The notes: a model not told the origin generated them from the letters alone. Shown: positions 1-10,168, counted from the first letter of the stretch. The stretch: DNA of 64,000 nucleotides from an uncultured Paracoccaceae bacterium (GCA_947499715.1 CANMPL010000007.1:62001-126000), one strand, 5' to 3'. A program made the numbers and translations.

Positions 1-1
1 C

Positions 2-892
2 GTTGGTGAATCGGGCTGCGGCAAATCCACTTTCGCCAAAGTGCTGATGGGGCTTGAAACCGCAACAGAGGGCGAGATCCTTTTGGACAACAAGTCCATC
101 GGCAATATCCCAATTGAACAACGCGACACAAAAACCATCGCAGACGTGCAAATGGTGTTCCAGAACCCCTTTGACACGCTGAATCCTTCAATGACCGTCG
201 GGCGCCAAATCATGCGCGCGCTCGAGATTTTCAAGGTCGGCAACAACGACGCCGAACGCCGCACCCGCATGCTGGAACTGCTGGATCTGGTGAAACTGCC
301 GCGTGCCTTTGCCGACCGGATGCCGCGTCAGCTTTCGGGTGGTCAGAAGCAACGCGTTGGTATTGCACGCGCTTTTGCCGGTGACGCCCGCATCGTTGTC
401 GCTGATGAGCCGGTCTCGGCGCTGGACGTCTCTGTGCAGGCGGCTGTGACGGATCTGCTGATGGAAATTCAACGTGAACACAAAACCACGCTGCTCTTTA
501 TCAGCCACGACCTGTCCATCGTTCGCTACCTGTCTGACCGCGTTATGGTCATGTATCTGGGCCATGTGGTCGAGCTTGGCACCACCGATCAGGTCTTCGC
601 CCCGCCCTATCACCCCTACACAGAGGCGCTCTTGTCCGCCGTGCCCATCGCCGACACCAGCGTCAAGAAAAAGCATATCGTGCTTGAAGGCGACATCCCA
701 TCAGCGATGAACCCGCCCACCGGCTGCCCATTCCAAACCCGCTGTCGCTGGAAGGACAAGGTCGCAGGTGGCCTTTGCGAAAAAGAGGTGCCCGTCACCC
801 GCACATTGGCCGAGGGGCATCAGGTCAAATGCCATCTGACCGACGAACAGATGACTGAAATGGAACCGGTGATCGAGGTGGCGGCAGAATAA
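2..892 (+). CDS. Oligopeptide/dipeptide ABC transporter ATP-binding protein (5' truncated by window edge)
   Basis: This is the nucleotide-binding subunit of a peptide-type (Opp/Dpp) importer, which hydrolyses ATP at the inner face of the cytoplasmic membrane. The frame is open to the window edge and begins inside the Walker A motif (GESGCGKST). It then shows a Q-loop (MVFQNPFDTLNPS), the signature LSGGQKQR, Walker B (IVVADEPVSALD) and the H-loop (FISHDLS). The C-terminus carries the oligopeptide extension, with HPYTEALLSAVP and a Cys-containing GCPFQTRCRW segment, as in OppF/DppF. The permease and binding-protein genes would lie upstream, outside the window. The substrate cannot be read from this subunit. 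Confidence 0.93.
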   Translation, partial: VGESGCGKSTFAKVLMGLETATEGEILLDNKSIGNIPIEQRDTKTIADVQMVFQNPFDTLNPSMTVGRQIMRALEIFKVGNNDAERRTRMLELLDLVKLPRAFADRMPRQLSGGQKQRVGIARAFAGDARIVVADEPVSALDVSVQAAVTDLLMEIQREHKTTLLFISHDLSIVRYLSDRVMVMYLGHVVELGTTDQVFAPPYHPYTEALLSAVPIADTSVKKKHIVLEGDIPSAMNPPTGCPFQTRCRWKDKVAGGLCEKEVPVTRTLAEGHQVKCHLTDEQMTEMEPVIEVAAE

Positions 893-900
893 CCTGCGGC

Positions 901-957
901 TTTCTTTGGTTCAAAAATATCCCCGCCGGAGGCTTGGTTTCCCCTTTTGGGGAAGCC
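901..957. repeat. Dispersed intergenic repeat copy A, with hairpin
   Basis: The segment reads TTCTTTGGTTCAAAAATATC followed by CCCGCCGGAGGC, then a hairpin (GGCTT..CCCC / TTTT / GGGGAAGCC). It fills the gap between two convergent genes and could terminate both. It is the shortest of four related copies in the window; the others start near 33181, 54006 and 59563. Confidence 0.6.
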
Positions 958-959
958 AA

Positions 960-1550
960 TCAGCCGCCCCAGATGATGCGCACGTAGTTCTGCGTTTCTT
1001 TGTAGGGCGGGATGCCACCGTATTTTTCAACCGCGCCGGGGCCTGCATTATAGGCCGCCAACGCATGGGGCCAATTGCCGAATTTGCGGAACTGCGTCGC
1101 AAGGTAGCGCGCGCCGCCTTCGAGGTTTTGCTGCACATCGTAAGGGTCAACACCCAAGGCTCGCGCCGTTTGCGGCATCAATTGCGCCAGCCCCAGGGCC
1201 CCCTTGTGCGACCGTGCGTTGGCGTTCCAGCCACTTTCCTGCTGCACAAGCCGCAGGAACAAATCCTCTGGCACCCCGTGCTGCCGCGCCGCTGATCGCG
1301 CCATGTTCAAATAGGGGCCGGAATATCGGCCGGTAAAGGCAGGCGTCGACCCCGGTGCGCCGGGGACCACGACGCGCGGCGGCTGAAGCCGGACAGAATT
1401 GTTGTATTGCTGGGCCGCGCGGTTATCCAAAACGGCCGTCTGGCTTGAAAACAGCGCCGTGCGTGACCGTGTCGAGGTCCGTTCCTGCGCCTGTGCAATT
1501 CCCGTCGTGACCAGCACCGCACATAGCGTCAGACTACTCAAACGTCGCAT
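960..1550 (-). CDS. Lytic transglycosylase, SLT domain (family 1)
   Basis: A periplasmic murein lytic transglycosylase of 196 aa that cleaves the MurNAc-GlcNAc bond. The start at 1550 is chosen because GGGGAAGAG lies just upstream of the ATG and the protein then opens directly with a signal peptide ending near AQAQ. The SLT domain occupies about residues 85-190: [10 protein letters not shown] holds the catalytic Glu, followed by [20 protein letters not shown] and the [10 protein letters not shown] motif. An in-frame ATG 33 bases upstream would add 11 residues ahead of the signal peptide and is less likely. It converges on the ABC gene, and repeat copy A lies between them. Confidence 0.9.
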   Translation of the reverse strand: MRRLSSLTLCAVLVTTGIAQAQERTSTRSRTALFSSQTAVLDNRAAQQYNNSVRLQPPRVVVPGAPGSTPAFTGRYSGPYLNMARSAARQHGVPEDLFLRLVQQESGWNANARSHKGALGLAQLMPQTARALGVDPYDVQQNLEGGARYLATQFRKFGNWPHALAAYNAGPGAVEKYGGIPPYKETQNYVRIIWGG

Positions 1551-1691
1551 AAACTCTTCCCCACCAAGGTCGCTTGCGCGCAATCTAACGCATTTTTGCC
1601 AAGAAACCAGTGCCGGGGGCCGTTAGCCCCCTGTTAACTACGACACGGCAAACGTAGGTTAGCCAAAAGACAGAATCGAAGGGGGTACCGG

Positions 1692-2213
1692 ATGGCCGGA
1701 TCAGTTAACAAAGTCATTCTTATCGGCAACCTGGGCGCGGACCCAGAGGTGCGCACGTTCCAGAACGGCGGCAAGGTCTGCAACTTGCGGATCGCCACAT
1801 CCGAGACCTGGAAAGACCGCAACACCGGCGAGCGTAAAGAGCGGACAGAGTGGCATTCCGTGGCCATCTTCCAAGAAGGTCTGGTCAGTGTCGCCGAACG
1901 GTTCCTGAAAAAGGGATCAAAGGTTTATATCGAAGGCAAATTGCAAACCCGCAAATGGCAGGACCAATCCGGTCAGGATCGCTATTCTACCGAAGTTGTG
2001 TTGCAAGGCTACGGTGGCACGCTGACCATGCTTGACGGTCGCGATGGCGGCGGCGGCGGCGGTGGTGGCGGCTACGGTGGCGACAGCGGTGGCTATTCCG
2101 GCGGTGGCGGCGGCGGATATGACAGCGGCGGCAGCTACGGCGGCGGTGGTGGCGGTTCGTCATCCGGTGGCGGCGGCGGTAGCCGCGATCTTGACGACGA
2201 AATCCCGTTCTAA
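1692..2213 (+). CDS. ssb: Single-stranded DNA-binding protein
   Basis: SSB of 173 aa, which binds single-stranded DNA as a tetramer in replication, recombination and repair. The OB-fold spans residues 1-110, starting [18 protein letters not shown] and including WHSVAIF and [12 protein letters not shown] Gly/Ser/Tyr-rich disordered linker follows (about 115-165), and the protein ends in the acidic partner-binding tip DLDDEIPF. The linker is very glycine-rich and made of short GGGG runs. A strong Rho-independent terminator follows the stop, so the gene appears monocistronic. Confidence 0.98.
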   Translation: MAGSVNKVILIGNLGADPEVRTFQNGGKVCNLRIATSETWKDRNTGERKERTEWHSVAIFQEGLVSVAERFLKKGSKVYIEGKLQTRKWQDQSGQDRYSTEVVLQGYGGTLTMLDGRDGGGGGGGGGYGGDSGGYSGGGGGGYDSGGSYGGGGGGSSSGGGGGSRDLDDEIPF

Positions 2214-2217
2214 AAGC

Positions 2218-2247
2218 AAAGCCCCGGCCATTCAGCCGGGGCTTTTG
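2218..2247 (+). terminator. Rho-independent terminator of ssb
   Basis: GCCCCGGC (2221-2228), a six-base loop and GCCGGGGC (2235-2242) form a perfect 8-bp stem followed by TTTT, starting 8 bases after the ssb stop. Confidence 0.9.
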
Positions 2248-2287
2248 TTATCTGGCAGCAAAAATTTTCGACGAAAATTTTTAGCCC

Positions 2288-3403
2288 CTAGCCGCGCGGT
2301 TTGCGCAATGCGTCGTCCAGCACTGCAAGGACCAGATCGCTTGGCACATCTGAGGTCACAAAAGCCGCCCCGATGCCCCGCGCCAGAATGAAGCGCAGTT
2401 GACCGTCCACAACCTTTTTGTCCTGCCCCATCAAGCCCAATAGCGTTTCAGCGTCCGGCAGTGCGCCTTCGATGTTGGCCACGTCAACTTTCATCCCCAT
2501 GGCGGCCAAATGGGCACGAACGCGACTTGGGTCTTCCTGACTGCACAGCCCAAGGCGAGACGAAAGTTCAAACGCCAAGGCACAGCCGATCGCCACGCCT
2601 TCACCATGTAGCAAACGATCAGAATACCCCGTTGCCGCCTCAAGCGCGTGACAGAATGTGTGACCAAGGTTCAAAAGCGCCCGGTCGCCCTGCTCTGTCT
2701 CATCACGCGCGACGATCTCTGCTTTCATCTGGCACGACCGGGTGACGGCATGAACGCGTGCGGCCATGTCATCTGCCATTTGCGGCGCGTTACCTTCTAG
2801 CCAATCAAAGAACGCAGCGTCGCCCAAAAGGCCATATTTGACCACTTCGCCGTAGCCTGCCAGAAAATCACGACGGGTCAGCGTATCCAAAAGGCCGGTG
2901 TCACACAGGACCAGCGATGGCTGGTGAAATGCGCCGATCAGGTTCTTGCCGTGCGGCGCGTTGATCCCGGTCTTGCCACCGACAGAGCTATCGACCTGCG
3001 CCAAAAGCGAGGTCGGGATCTGCACAAAGCGCACGCCGCGCCGCAGGATTGCCGCCGCAAATCCAGCCAGATCGCCAATGACTCCGCCGCCGAAGGCCAC
3101 AACGATGTCGCCCCGCTCGACCTTTTGATCCAGCAGCCAGGACACGCTGCGTTCCAGATGCGGCCAGCTTTTGGTGGCCTCTCCCGGTGGCAGGGCCAGC
3201 GCGGCAGAGGTCAGCCCAGCCTGCGCAAGCGTATCTTGGAGGGCCTGCAAATGCAGCCCGGCCACGGTTTCATCGGTGATGATGGCCACATGTTTGCGTC
3301 CACCCATTGCCGCGATGCGCGGTCCGGCCTCTGCCAGAACGCCCGCACCGATGCGAATGTCATAGACGCGGCCCGGTAAATCTACGGTTACGGTTTCGAT
3401 CAT
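2288..3403 (-). CDS. aroB: 3-dehydroquinate synthase
   Basis: AroB, 371 aa, converts DAHP to 3-dehydroquinate in the shikimate pathway, using NAD and a divalent metal. Visible family motifs are AFGGGVIGDLAGF (NAD-binding glycine loop), QIPTSLLAQVDSSVGGKTG, the metal-ligand regions around GYGEVVKYG and LNLGHTFCHALE, and HGEGVAIG. Length matches the family. The start codon overlaps the stop of the upstream shikimate kinase gene (ATGA), so the two are translationally coupled, the usual aroK-aroB order. Confidence 0.97.
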   Translation of the reverse strand: MIETVTVDLPGRVYDIRIGAGVLAEAGPRIAAMGGRKHVAIITDETVAGLHLQALQDTLAQAGLTSAALALPPGEATKSWPHLERSVSWLLDQKVERGDIVVAFGGGVIGDLAGFAAAILRRGVRFVQIPTSLLAQVDSSVGGKTGINAPHGKNLIGAFHQPSLVLCDTGLLDTLTRRDFLAGYGEVVKYGLLGDAAFFDWLEGNAPQMADDMAARVHAVTRSCQMKAEIVARDETEQGDRALLNLGHTFCHALEAATGYSDRLLHGEGVAIGCALAFELSSRLGLCSQEDPSRVRAHLAAMGMKVDVANIEGALPDAETLLGLMGQDKKVVDGQLRFILARGIGAAFVTSDVPSDLVLAVLDDALRKPRG

Positions 3404-3942
3404 GCGGCAGCCTCTAGGATGTCGGGGTGGGTCAAAAGAAGATCGATCAGCGATTGTGTGGTCTGATCGATGGAATTGCGATGGCGAACCGGTAACCGCA
3501 GCCCGGCTTTGGCATAAATCGGCGTCCGGTCTTCATAAAGCTTAGTCAATGTAGCGAGCGGGTCAGGGGTGCGCAAAAGCGGGCGCGTGTCCTTGTGGCG
3601 CACCCGTTCCCACAAAAGGGCCAGGGGCGCGTCCAGCCAAACGGCAATACCTGCCTGCGCAATGGTATCCCGTGTCCCTTCTGCCAAGAACGCCCCGCCG
3701 CCGGTGGACAAAACCGCAGGTGGGCCGGACAGCAGCCGCGCGATCACTTCGCTTTCGCGGCGGCGAAAGAACGCCTCTCCGTCGCGGGCAAAAATCTCTG
3801 CGATGGTGTCTTGTGCGGCCTCTTCGATGGCAGCGTCGCTGTCCTGAAACGGCACTTGCAGGCGCGCCGACAAGGCGCGTCCGATTGCAGACTTGCCCGA
3901 TCCCATCATCCCGACCAATACGATTGTGCGTTTCAGCTGCAA
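3400..3942 (-). CDS. aroK: Shikimate kinase
   Basis: AroK phosphorylates shikimate at the 3-OH using ATP. Walker A is GMMGSGKSAIGRAL near the N-terminus; the shikimate-binding DSD motif (FQDSDAAIEE), GEAFFRRRE and the STGGGAF loop follow, and the lid and adenine-binding parts are present. No ATG lies upstream of the P-loop in this frame. A TTG at 3942 is preceded by AAGGGGG at a spacing of seven bases and gives 180 aa, near the usual length. A TTG at 3999 would add 19 residues without a good ribosome-binding site. It overlaps aroB by four bases. Confidence 0.93.
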   Translation of the reverse strand: MQLKRTIVLVGMMGSGKSAIGRALSARLQVPFQDSDAAIEEAAQDTIAEIFARDGEAFFRRRESEVIARLLSGPPAVLSTGGGAFLAEGTRDTIAQAGIAVWLDAPLALLWERVRHKDTRPLLRTPDPLATLTKLYEDRTPIYAKAGLRLPVRHRNSIDQTTQSLIDLLLTHPDILEAAA

Positions 3943-4123
3943 GTTGCGGCCCCCTTCGGCCCGGTGGTGTGTCTGATAAAACCGGCCATTTCCAGCCAAA
4001 ACATAGGCCGCGCGCCGCTTAGTTTTATTTTCTGCACTTCAATGGCGTGATCTTGCGCAAAAGGCCATATATAACAGCTGTCAAACGGCGCTAGGCCGAC
4101 GGACAGGCAGATTTGGGGCAATC

Positions 4124-4279
4124 ATGATGTGGCGTCTGATCAAGGCGATCTTCTTTTTGGGGCTACTGGCGGCAGTAACGCTTGTAGCCTATGCTTATGC
4201 GGGGCCGATCTTTTTCCCGGCAGATTTTGCGGCCCCAAGTGTGGAGAACCGCGTGCCGGTGGTATTGGAAACGGATTAA
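4124..4279 (+). CDS. Small membrane protein, 51 aa
   Basis: A short open frame starts at the first of two adjacent ATGs. It encodes 51 residues with one hydrophobic helix (IKAIFFLGLLAAVTLVAYAY) near the N-terminus and a short periplasmic-type tail ending VVLETD. Its stop is three bases before the next gene's ATG, which suggests cotranscription with the 4282 envelope protein and xerD. I do not recognise the family. The spacing and hydrophobic design argue for a real gene. Divergent aroK lies about 180 bases away. Confidence 0.65.
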   Translation: MMWRLIKAIFFLGLLAAVTLVAYAYAGPIFFPADFAAPSVENRVPVVLETD

Positions 4280-4281
4280 TT

Positions 4282-5817
4282 ATGGCCCTGCGTGGGACAG
4301 CCCTTGCCGCGTGTTTATTGGCAACGCCCGTTGCGGCACAAGATGACAGCCCTTTGTCGGCTATTGATTGGCTCTCGCAATCTGTCGAAGCGGTGGCCCC
4401 GGTGGCCAGCGATAACCCGCGCCCCCGCGATGAGCCGCCGGTTGCGACGACGGCGGCCTCTCCCAATGTGACGGTGACGCAGTTGGATAGCGCATCGCCC
4501 GATGCGGTTGGCCTGCTTTCAAGTGCCACGACAGGATTGCCGCGCAACCTGTGGTCGGGCAGCAGCGAGGCCACGTTGGTCACCCTTGTGCGGGCCGAAG
4601 CAATGCCAAGTCTGCCCGCTTTGCAGGATTTTTTGACCGTTTTGATGCTGGCCGAGGCAGACGCGCCGCTGGGGGCGGGATCCGATGGCGCGTTGTTTTT
4701 GGCACGGGTCGATAAATTGCTCGATCTTGGCGCGCTGGCCCCGGCGCAATCCCTGCTTGAGGCGGCTGGCGCCGACACGCCGCAACTTTTTCGCCGCTGG
4801 TTTGACGTGGCTTTGCTGACCGGGACCGAGGATCCGGCCTGCCGGGTCATGCAAGATCGTCCGGCAATTGCGCCAACCGCGGCTGCGCGGATCTTTTGTC
4901 TGGCCCGGTCCGGGGATTGGCCCGCCGCAGCGCTGACACTGAATACAAACCGGGTCTTGGGCGACATCACTGAGGCCGAAGAAGCGTTGTTGTCACGCTT
5001 CCTAGATCCCGATTTGTATGAAGAAGAGCCTGATCTGAGCGCGCCGGAACGGGTCAGCCCGCTGGTGTTTCGGATGCGCGAAGCGATTGGGCAATCTTTG
5101 ACCACTCCGAGCCTGCCTTTGGCGTTTGCCCATGCTGACCTGCGCAATACGACCGGCTGGAAAGCCCAGCTTGAGGCGGCAGAGCGGCTGGCACGCGCCG
5201 GTGCCCTGCCCGCCAATACGTTGCAGGCGCTTTATACATCGCGCACGCCGTCGGCTTCTGGCGGGATATGGGACCGGGTTGACGCGGTGCAGCGCTTTGA
5301 CGTGGCGATCCGCGCGGGCGATCCTGGTGCGGTGGCAAGCGCCCTGCCCGCGGCTTGGGATGCGATGCGCGAAATCAAGGCCGAAGTGCCTTTCGCCCAG
5401 CTTTATGCCGACGCGCTGGCCCGATTGCCGCTCACTGGAGACGCAGGCGCGTTGGCCGTGACAATTGGCCTGCTGTCCCCCAGTTATGAAAGTGTCGCGC
5501 GATCCGCAGCGACAGGGGATGCGTTTCTGTTGGCCCTGGCGCAGGGCCGCCCGGCGGATGCCACGGCGCGCACGGACCGCGCCCGCGCTGTGCAGGCAGG
5601 CTTTGCCCCTGATGCGGTGCCAGAACGCCTCGCCAGCATGGCGCAGAACGGCCAATTGGGCGAAGCGCTGCTGCGCGCCATCGCCATCTTTAATGCGGGT
5701 GTTTCAGGCGACACCGGCGCAATCACTGATGCCTTGGCGTTCTTCCGATCTGTCGGGTTAGAGGATGTCGCGCGGCGTGCCGCACTGCAATTGCTGATCC
5801 TGGATCGTGCGACATGA
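4282..5817 (+). CDS. Exported protein of unknown function, 511 aa
   Basis: The start at 4282 is chosen because it opens directly with a signal peptide ([20 protein letters not shown]). The frame is open further upstream, but that part overlaps the 51-aa gene in another frame. The mature protein is Ala/Leu-rich and looks helical, possibly TPR-like (runs such as [21 protein letters not shown]). No catalytic motif is seen. Its stop overlaps the xerD start (ATGA), so expression is tied to the recombinase. I do not recognise a named family; an envelope role is inferred from the signal peptide only. Confidence 0.8.
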   Translation: MALRGTALAACLLATPVAAQDDSPLSAIDWLSQSVEAVAPVASDNPRPRDEPPVATTAASPNVTVTQLDSASPDAVGLLSSATTGLPRNLWSGSSEATLVTLVRAEAMPSLPALQDFLTVLMLAEADAPLGAGSDGALFLARVDKLLDLGALAPAQSLLEAAGADTPQLFRRWFDVALLTGTEDPACRVMQDRPAIAPTAAARIFCLARSGDWPAAALTLNTNRVLGDITEAEEALLSRFLDPDLYEEEPDLSAPERVSPLVFRMREAIGQSLTTPSLPLAFAHADLRNTTGWKAQLEAAERLARAGALPANTLQALYTSRTPSASGGIWDRVDAVQRFDVAIRAGDPGAVASALPAAWDAMREIKAEVPFAQLYADALARLPLTGDAGALAVTIGLLSPSYESVARSAATGDAFLLALAQGRPADATARTDRARAVQAGFAPDAVPERLASMAQNGQLGEALLRAIAIFNAGVSGDTGAITDALAFFRSVGLEDVARRAALQLLILDRAT

Positions 5818-6758
5818 GCGCCGCAGACCGTCCGATGCCCCATTGGGTGCAGGCCTTTCTAGAAGCGCAGGCGGCAGAGCTGGACGCCGCGACCAATACG
5901 CAACTGGCCTATGCGCGCGATCTGGCCATTTTTGCCGATTGGCTGACGCCCAAGGGGCTGCACTTTGCGACGCTAACGCAGGACGACGTCGAGGGATTTT
6001 TGATCGCGTCAGAGGCCGAAGGGCTGTCAGCAGCCACGCGCGCGCGCCGGTTGTCGGCGATCAAGCAGCTTTTCCGCTTTGCATTTGAGGAAGGATGGCG
6101 CGGCGACAATCCAGCAATCCAGATCAAGGGGCCGGGCAAATCAAAGGCCCTGCCCAAGATCTTATCTGAGGAAGAAGTCGCAGCCCTTTTGCAGGCGGCC
6201 CGCGCACCCGGTAAGGGGGCGGCGCGGGATACCTGCCTGATGGAATTGCTATATGCCACTGGCATGCGGGTCACAGAATTGGTGACGCTGCCACTTTCAG
6301 CGGTGCGCGGCGACCCACGCATGTTGCTGATCAAGGGCAAGGGCGGCAAGGAACGCATGGTGCCACTGTCCCCCCCGGCCCGCGCCGCAATGGCCGCATA
6401 CCTTAGCTTGCGCGACGCCGAGGAAGATGCCGCACGCCTTGCGGGCAAGCGCGCCTCTGCCTTTTTGTTTGCCTCGCGCGGCAAGGCCGGGCACCTGACC
6501 CGGCAGCGGTTCTTTACACTGATCAAGGATATCGCCGCACGCGCGGGGGTCGCCCCCGACAAGGTGACGCCACATACGTTGCGCCACGCTTTTGCGACGC
6601 ATTTGTTGGCGCATGGGGCTGATCTGCGGGCGATCCAGACCATGCTGGGACATGCCGACGTGGCCACAACCGAGATTTACACCCATGTTCTGGATGAACG
6701 GCTGACAGAACTGGTCATGCAGCATCACCCGCTGTCCAAAGCGGCGCGCAACACTTGA
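5814..6758 (+). CDS. xerD: Tyrosine recombinase XerD
   Basis: Site-specific tyrosine recombinase of 314 aa, the XerD-type partner that resolves chromosome dimers at dif during division. The N-terminal SAM-like core-binding domain covers about residues 1-105 ([15 protein letters not shown]). The catalytic domain shows the Arg in ATGMRVTEL, the Lys hairpin region ([12 protein letters not shown]), [26 protein letters not shown] and the nucleophilic Tyr in that last segment. All R-K-H-R-H-Y positions appear intact. Length fits XerC/D rather than a phage integrase, and the chromosomal context is ordinary. Confidence 0.93.
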   Translation: MSAADRPMPHWVQAFLEAQAAELDAATNTQLAYARDLAIFADWLTPKGLHFATLTQDDVEGFLIASEAEGLSAATRARRLSAIKQLFRFAFEEGWRGDNPAIQIKGPGKSKALPKILSEEEVAALLQAARAPGKGAARDTCLMELLYATGMRVTELVTLPLSAVRGDPRMLLIKGKGGKERMVPLSPPARAAMAAYLSLRDAEEDAARLAGKRASAFLFASRGKAGHLTRQRFFTLIKDIAARAGVAPDKVTPHTLRHAFATHLLAHGADLRAIQTMLGHADVATTEIYTHVLDERLTELVMQHHPLSKAARNT

Positions 6759-6810
6759 AGCATAACCGGTGAGACCCCATAACACTTGCGAATGTGACTG
6801 AAGGACCACG

Positions 6811-8112
6811 ATGGAACCCTCTCTTTTTGATGCCGCCTTTTGGTTGACCGCCGGCGCCATCGCTGTCTTGCTCGTGTTATCTGGCTTTTTCTCGGGCTCT
6901 GAAACGGCGCTGACGGCGGCGAGCCGGGGCAAGCTTCGTGCCAATGCCGACAAGGGCGACAAACGTGCACAGCGCGCGCTGGATATCACCGATGACAGCG
7001 AGCGGCTGATCGGCTCTGTCCTGTTGGGTAACAACGTGGTGAACATTCTGGCGACGTCCTTGGCGACCGCGCTATTGACCAAGGTGTTTGGGCAAAACGG
7101 TGTTGCGGCGGCCACCCTGATCATGACTTTGCTGGTGCTGATCTTCGCGGAAGTGCTGCCAAAGACCTATGCCATCACCAACCCCGAACGGGTTGCGGCG
7201 CGTGTGTCTTGGCCGATCAGCCTTGTCGTGCTGCTGTTTGCGCCCATCGTCCGAATTGTCCGCTGGCTGGTTCGCGGTGTGCTTTACCTTTTTGGTGTGC
7301 GGACGGATCCTGACAGTCAGATCCTGGCAGTGCGCGAAGAGATCGCGGGCGCTTTGCAACTGGGCCATTCCGAAGGTGTCGTTGAAAAGGAAGACCGCGA
7401 CCGGATATTGGGCGCGCTTGATTTGAACGAACGCACTGTCGAAGAAATCATGTTGCACCGCTCTGGGATCGAAATGATTGATGTGGCGGTGCCGACGGCT
7501 GAAATCTTGCGGCTTTGCCTTGAAAGCAATCACACCCGGCTGCCGCTATTCCGGGATGAGCCGGAAAACATCGTGGGCATTTTGCACGCCAAGGACCTGT
7601 TGCGCGCGACCCAAGGCATGATGAGTGACGGCATCATGACCGCAGCAGAGCTTGCGGCCTTTGACATTCTCGACGTCGTGAAAGAGCCCTATTTTGTTCC
7701 CGAGACGACCACGCTTGACGATCAGATGCGGCAGTTCTTGCGTCGCAAGACCCATTTCGCGCTGGTCGTGGATGAATACGGATCGCTGCAGGGCCTTATC
7801 ACGCTGGAAGACATTCTAGAGGAAATCGTCGGCGAGATTGCCGATGAATTTGATCCCGACGAGGAAATTCAGGTCGCGCAAACCGATGACGGTGCCTATT
7901 TGGTCGACGGTGGTATGACGATCCGCGATCTTAATCGTGCGCATGATTGGCAACTTCCCGATGACGAGGCCAATACAATCGCGGGTCTGGTCATCCACGA
8001 AGCGCAGATGATCCCGCTGGAGGGGCAGGTCTTTTCCTTTCACGGGTTCCGGTTTGAGGTTGTGGAAAAGGACGAAAACCGGATCGCGGTCCTGAAGATT
8101 CGCGCCCTTTGA
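6811..8112 (+). CDS. CNNM/CorC-HlyC family transporter-type protein
   Basis: A 433-aa inner-membrane protein of the HlyC/CorC (UPF0053) family. An N-terminal CNNM (DUF21) domain with about four membrane helices (residues 10-190, including SGFFSGSETALTAASRGKL) is followed by a CBS pair (about 215-340, LEGLITLEDILEEIVGEI-type end) and a C-terminal CorC_HlyC domain. Family members are linked to Mg2+/Co2+ efflux or metal resistance; the old haemolysin name is not supported. AAGGA lies at a good distance from the ATG. It follows xerD by 52 bases. Confidence 0.92.
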   Translation: MEPSLFDAAFWLTAGAIAVLLVLSGFFSGSETALTAASRGKLRANADKGDKRAQRALDITDDSERLIGSVLLGNNVVNILATSLATALLTKVFGQNGVAAATLIMTLLVLIFAEVLPKTYAITNPERVAARVSWPISLVVLLFAPIVRIVRWLVRGVLYLFGVRTDPDSQILAVREEIAGALQLGHSEGVVEKEDRDRILGALDLNERTVEEIMLHRSGIEMIDVAVPTAEILRLCLESNHTRLPLFRDEPENIVGILHAKDLLRATQGMMSDGIMTAAELAAFDILDVVKEPYFVPETTTLDDQMRQFLRRKTHFALVVDEYGSLQGLITLEDILEEIVGEIADEFDPDEEIQVAQTDDGAYLVDGGMTIRDLNRAHDWQLPDDEANTIAGLVIHEAQMIPLEGQVFSFHGFRFEVVEKDENRIAVLKIRAL

Positions 8113-8122
8113 TCGGCTTGAT

Positions 8123-10168
8123 CTATTGCTCTGCTTGGGCGTTAAGCTGCTCTGCAAATTCAAGGAACTGAACGGGCGGCACAGGGCGGGACAGGAAATA
8201 TCCTTGTGCCTGTTCGCAGTCTTGATTGGCCAGCCAATCGCGCTGTTCTTCCGTCTCGACGCCCTCGGCCACGACGATGGCGCCGATCTGATGGGCAAGT
8301 GTCAGGATCAAACTGATGATCGGGCCGGAGCTGGGCAGCTGATCCACAAAGGACCGGTCGATCTTGAGGCAATTGAGCGGGAAACGCGAAATATAGGACA
8401 GGTTCGAATAGCCTGTGCCAAAATCATCAATCGCGATGCGGTAGCCCATCTTCGTGATGGTCTGCAATTTTTTGGCGATAATACGGTCGTCACCGAACAA
8501 CACGTTTTCGGTGATCTCTAGTTCTATCTTGCCTTTGGGAAAGCCGGGTTTTTGGGCCAAAGTGTACAACGTACGCAAGAGATGTTTGTCCGCAAATTGC
8601 CGCGGTGAAATGTTGAGCGACACTTCAAAATCATAGCCCGCAGCATGCCAGGCGATGGCTTGTCCGCAGCCGACCTCAAGCACTTCGCGGCCCAAGTCCT
8701 CAATCATGCCGGTCTCTTCGCAGACGGGGATAAAGGTGTCGGGCATCACCAGGCCGCGCGTCGGATGGTTCCATCGCACCAGACCTTCGACAGAGACGAC
8801 GCGCCCGCTGCGCAAATCAACCCGCGGCTGGTAGAACAAGACAAATTCGCGCCGTTTCAGCGCGGTTTTCAGCTCTTCCTCGATCTGGTTGCGCTGTTGC
8901 GCGGCGCGGCCCATATCCTCGTTAAAGTGTGTTGCGCGGTTTCGGCCTGCCTCTTTTGACGCATAAAGCGCGATGTCAGCGTGGCGCATGACTTCGGTAA
9001 AATCGGCCTGCCCGGGGGTAAATACGGATATGCCCATGCTGACGGTGACATTGATCCGGGTCGCCTCGTGGAAAATCGGTTTGGAGATGACGTCGCGCAA
9101 TTCCTCAACCCGTTGGTCAATCTCTTCGATGGATCCAATCCCTTCCAAAAGGATCAAAAACTCATCACCGCCAAGTCGCGTGATCATATCGCAATTGCGG
9201 ATCAACCCGCGCGCCCGGTTAGAGATCTGACGCAGAACCGTGTCACCCACTTCGTGGCCGAACCGGTCATTAATCTGTTTGAAGCGGTCCACGTCAAAGA
9301 AGATGATCGCGCATTGCGGCGGTGCATCCAGCGTCGACAGGTAGGTCAAGTGGCTTTGCAGGAAGGACCGGTTGTAGCAGCCTGTCAGCAGGTCCCGGTC
9401 CGCAAGGTAACGTGCCTTGTCACGCGCCATTTTGAGTTCGCTGACATCAATGGCCGTGACCAGAATGGCCGGGGCGCCGGTGGCCGCGTCTGAACAGGTC
9501 TTGGCCGAGATATCGAACCAGCGATTGCCATTGGCGGTATGCACCTCTGCCACCAGACGGTGTTCGCCGGTGGCGGAAAGCGCGATGATCAGATCGGCAT
9601 GATCAGTTGGGTCCACAAATAAGCTTTGAAGTTCTTTGCGGATATTGGGTACGACATTCCGCGCGGCGGGGTTCATGTAAAGTGCTGGTCCGTCCTCGCC
9701 GATCAACATGATCATCACGTCGGTATGAAGCAAAGCCTCCGCGCTGCGCACGTTCTCTGGCTCATCCTCAAATGTGTTGATCGCCTCGCACAGCATGGCC
9801 ATCCGGCCATCGGCCAGACGCAGGCCAGAATAAACGACCATTACATTCTGCGGTTTTCCATTCGGATATAGTGTCCAAAGTTCGGTGAAGGTTGCGGAGG
9901 TTTCGATGAAATCGTTCTGATATTGCTTAAGCCGTTTTGCGACAGTGGACGACATCCCATCGCCCATGTTCCGCGCCGAAAGCTCCGCCTCTGATTCCGC
10001 TTGCCAGAGCTTGCAGGCCGCCGCATTTGCAAACGGAATTCGCGCCTTATCAATGTCGTAGACCCAAACCGGGACCTGCAACTTACGGGCGATCTCGAAT
10101 CCCTCATGATCCAGCAAATGGAGATCAAATGCATCCGTGTCGCGAGGCTGGATCGAAGCAATCTTCAT
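8123..10168 (-). CDS. PAS-GGDEF-EAL cyclic-di-GMP enzyme
   Basis: A 681-aa soluble signalling protein with no membrane helix or signal peptide. A PAS-like region covers about residues 25-245 (VPVWVYDIDKARIPFANAAA), a diguanylate cyclase domain about 255-415 with an intact GGDEF (RLGGDEFLILLEG), and a phosphodiesterase domain about 430-675. The EAL-domain signature is the EGL variant (VVSVEGLVRWNHP), with downstream NISPRQF, ELEITENVL, IDDFGTGYSNL and VAEGVET present, so hydrolysis looks possible. It probably tunes motility or attachment through c-di-GMP. Which activity dominates cannot be read from sequence. Confidence 0.95.
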   Translation of the reverse strand: MKIASIQPRDTDAFDLHLLDHEGFEIARKLQVPVWVYDIDKARIPFANAAACKLWQAESEAELSARNMGDGMSSTVAKRLKQYQNDFIETSATFTELWTLYPNGKPQNVMVVYSGLRLADGRMAMLCEAINTFEDEPENVRSAEALLHTDVMIMLIGEDGPALYMNPAARNVVPNIRKELQSLFVDPTDHADLIIALSATGEHRLVAEVHTANGNRWFDISAKTCSDAATGAPAILVTAIDVSELKMARDKARYLADRDLLTGCYNRSFLQSHLTYLSTLDAPPQCAIIFFDVDRFKQINDRFGHEVGDTVLRQISNRARGLIRNCDMITRLGGDEFLILLEGIGSIEEIDQRVEELRDVISKPIFHEATRINVTVSMGISVFTPGQADFTEVMRHADIALYASKEAGRNRATHFNEDMGRAAQQRNQIEEELKTALKRREFVLFYQPRVDLRSGRVVSVEGLVRWNHPTRGLVMPDTFIPVCEETGMIEDLGREVLEVGCGQAIAWHAAGYDFEVSLNISPRQFADKHLLRTLYTLAQKPGFPKGKIELEITENVLFGDDRIIAKKLQTITKMGYRIAIDDFGTGYSNLSYISRFPLNCLKIDRSFVDQLPSSGPIISLILTLAHQIGAIVVAEGVETEEQRDWLANQDCEQAQGYFLSRPVPPVQFLEFAEQLNAQAEQ

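Noticed and set aside
4140-5216. A 358-aa minus-strand frame
   Set aside because: It is antisense to the exported 511-aa protein; its Ser/Arg/Ala-rich composition is a GC-rich shadow.
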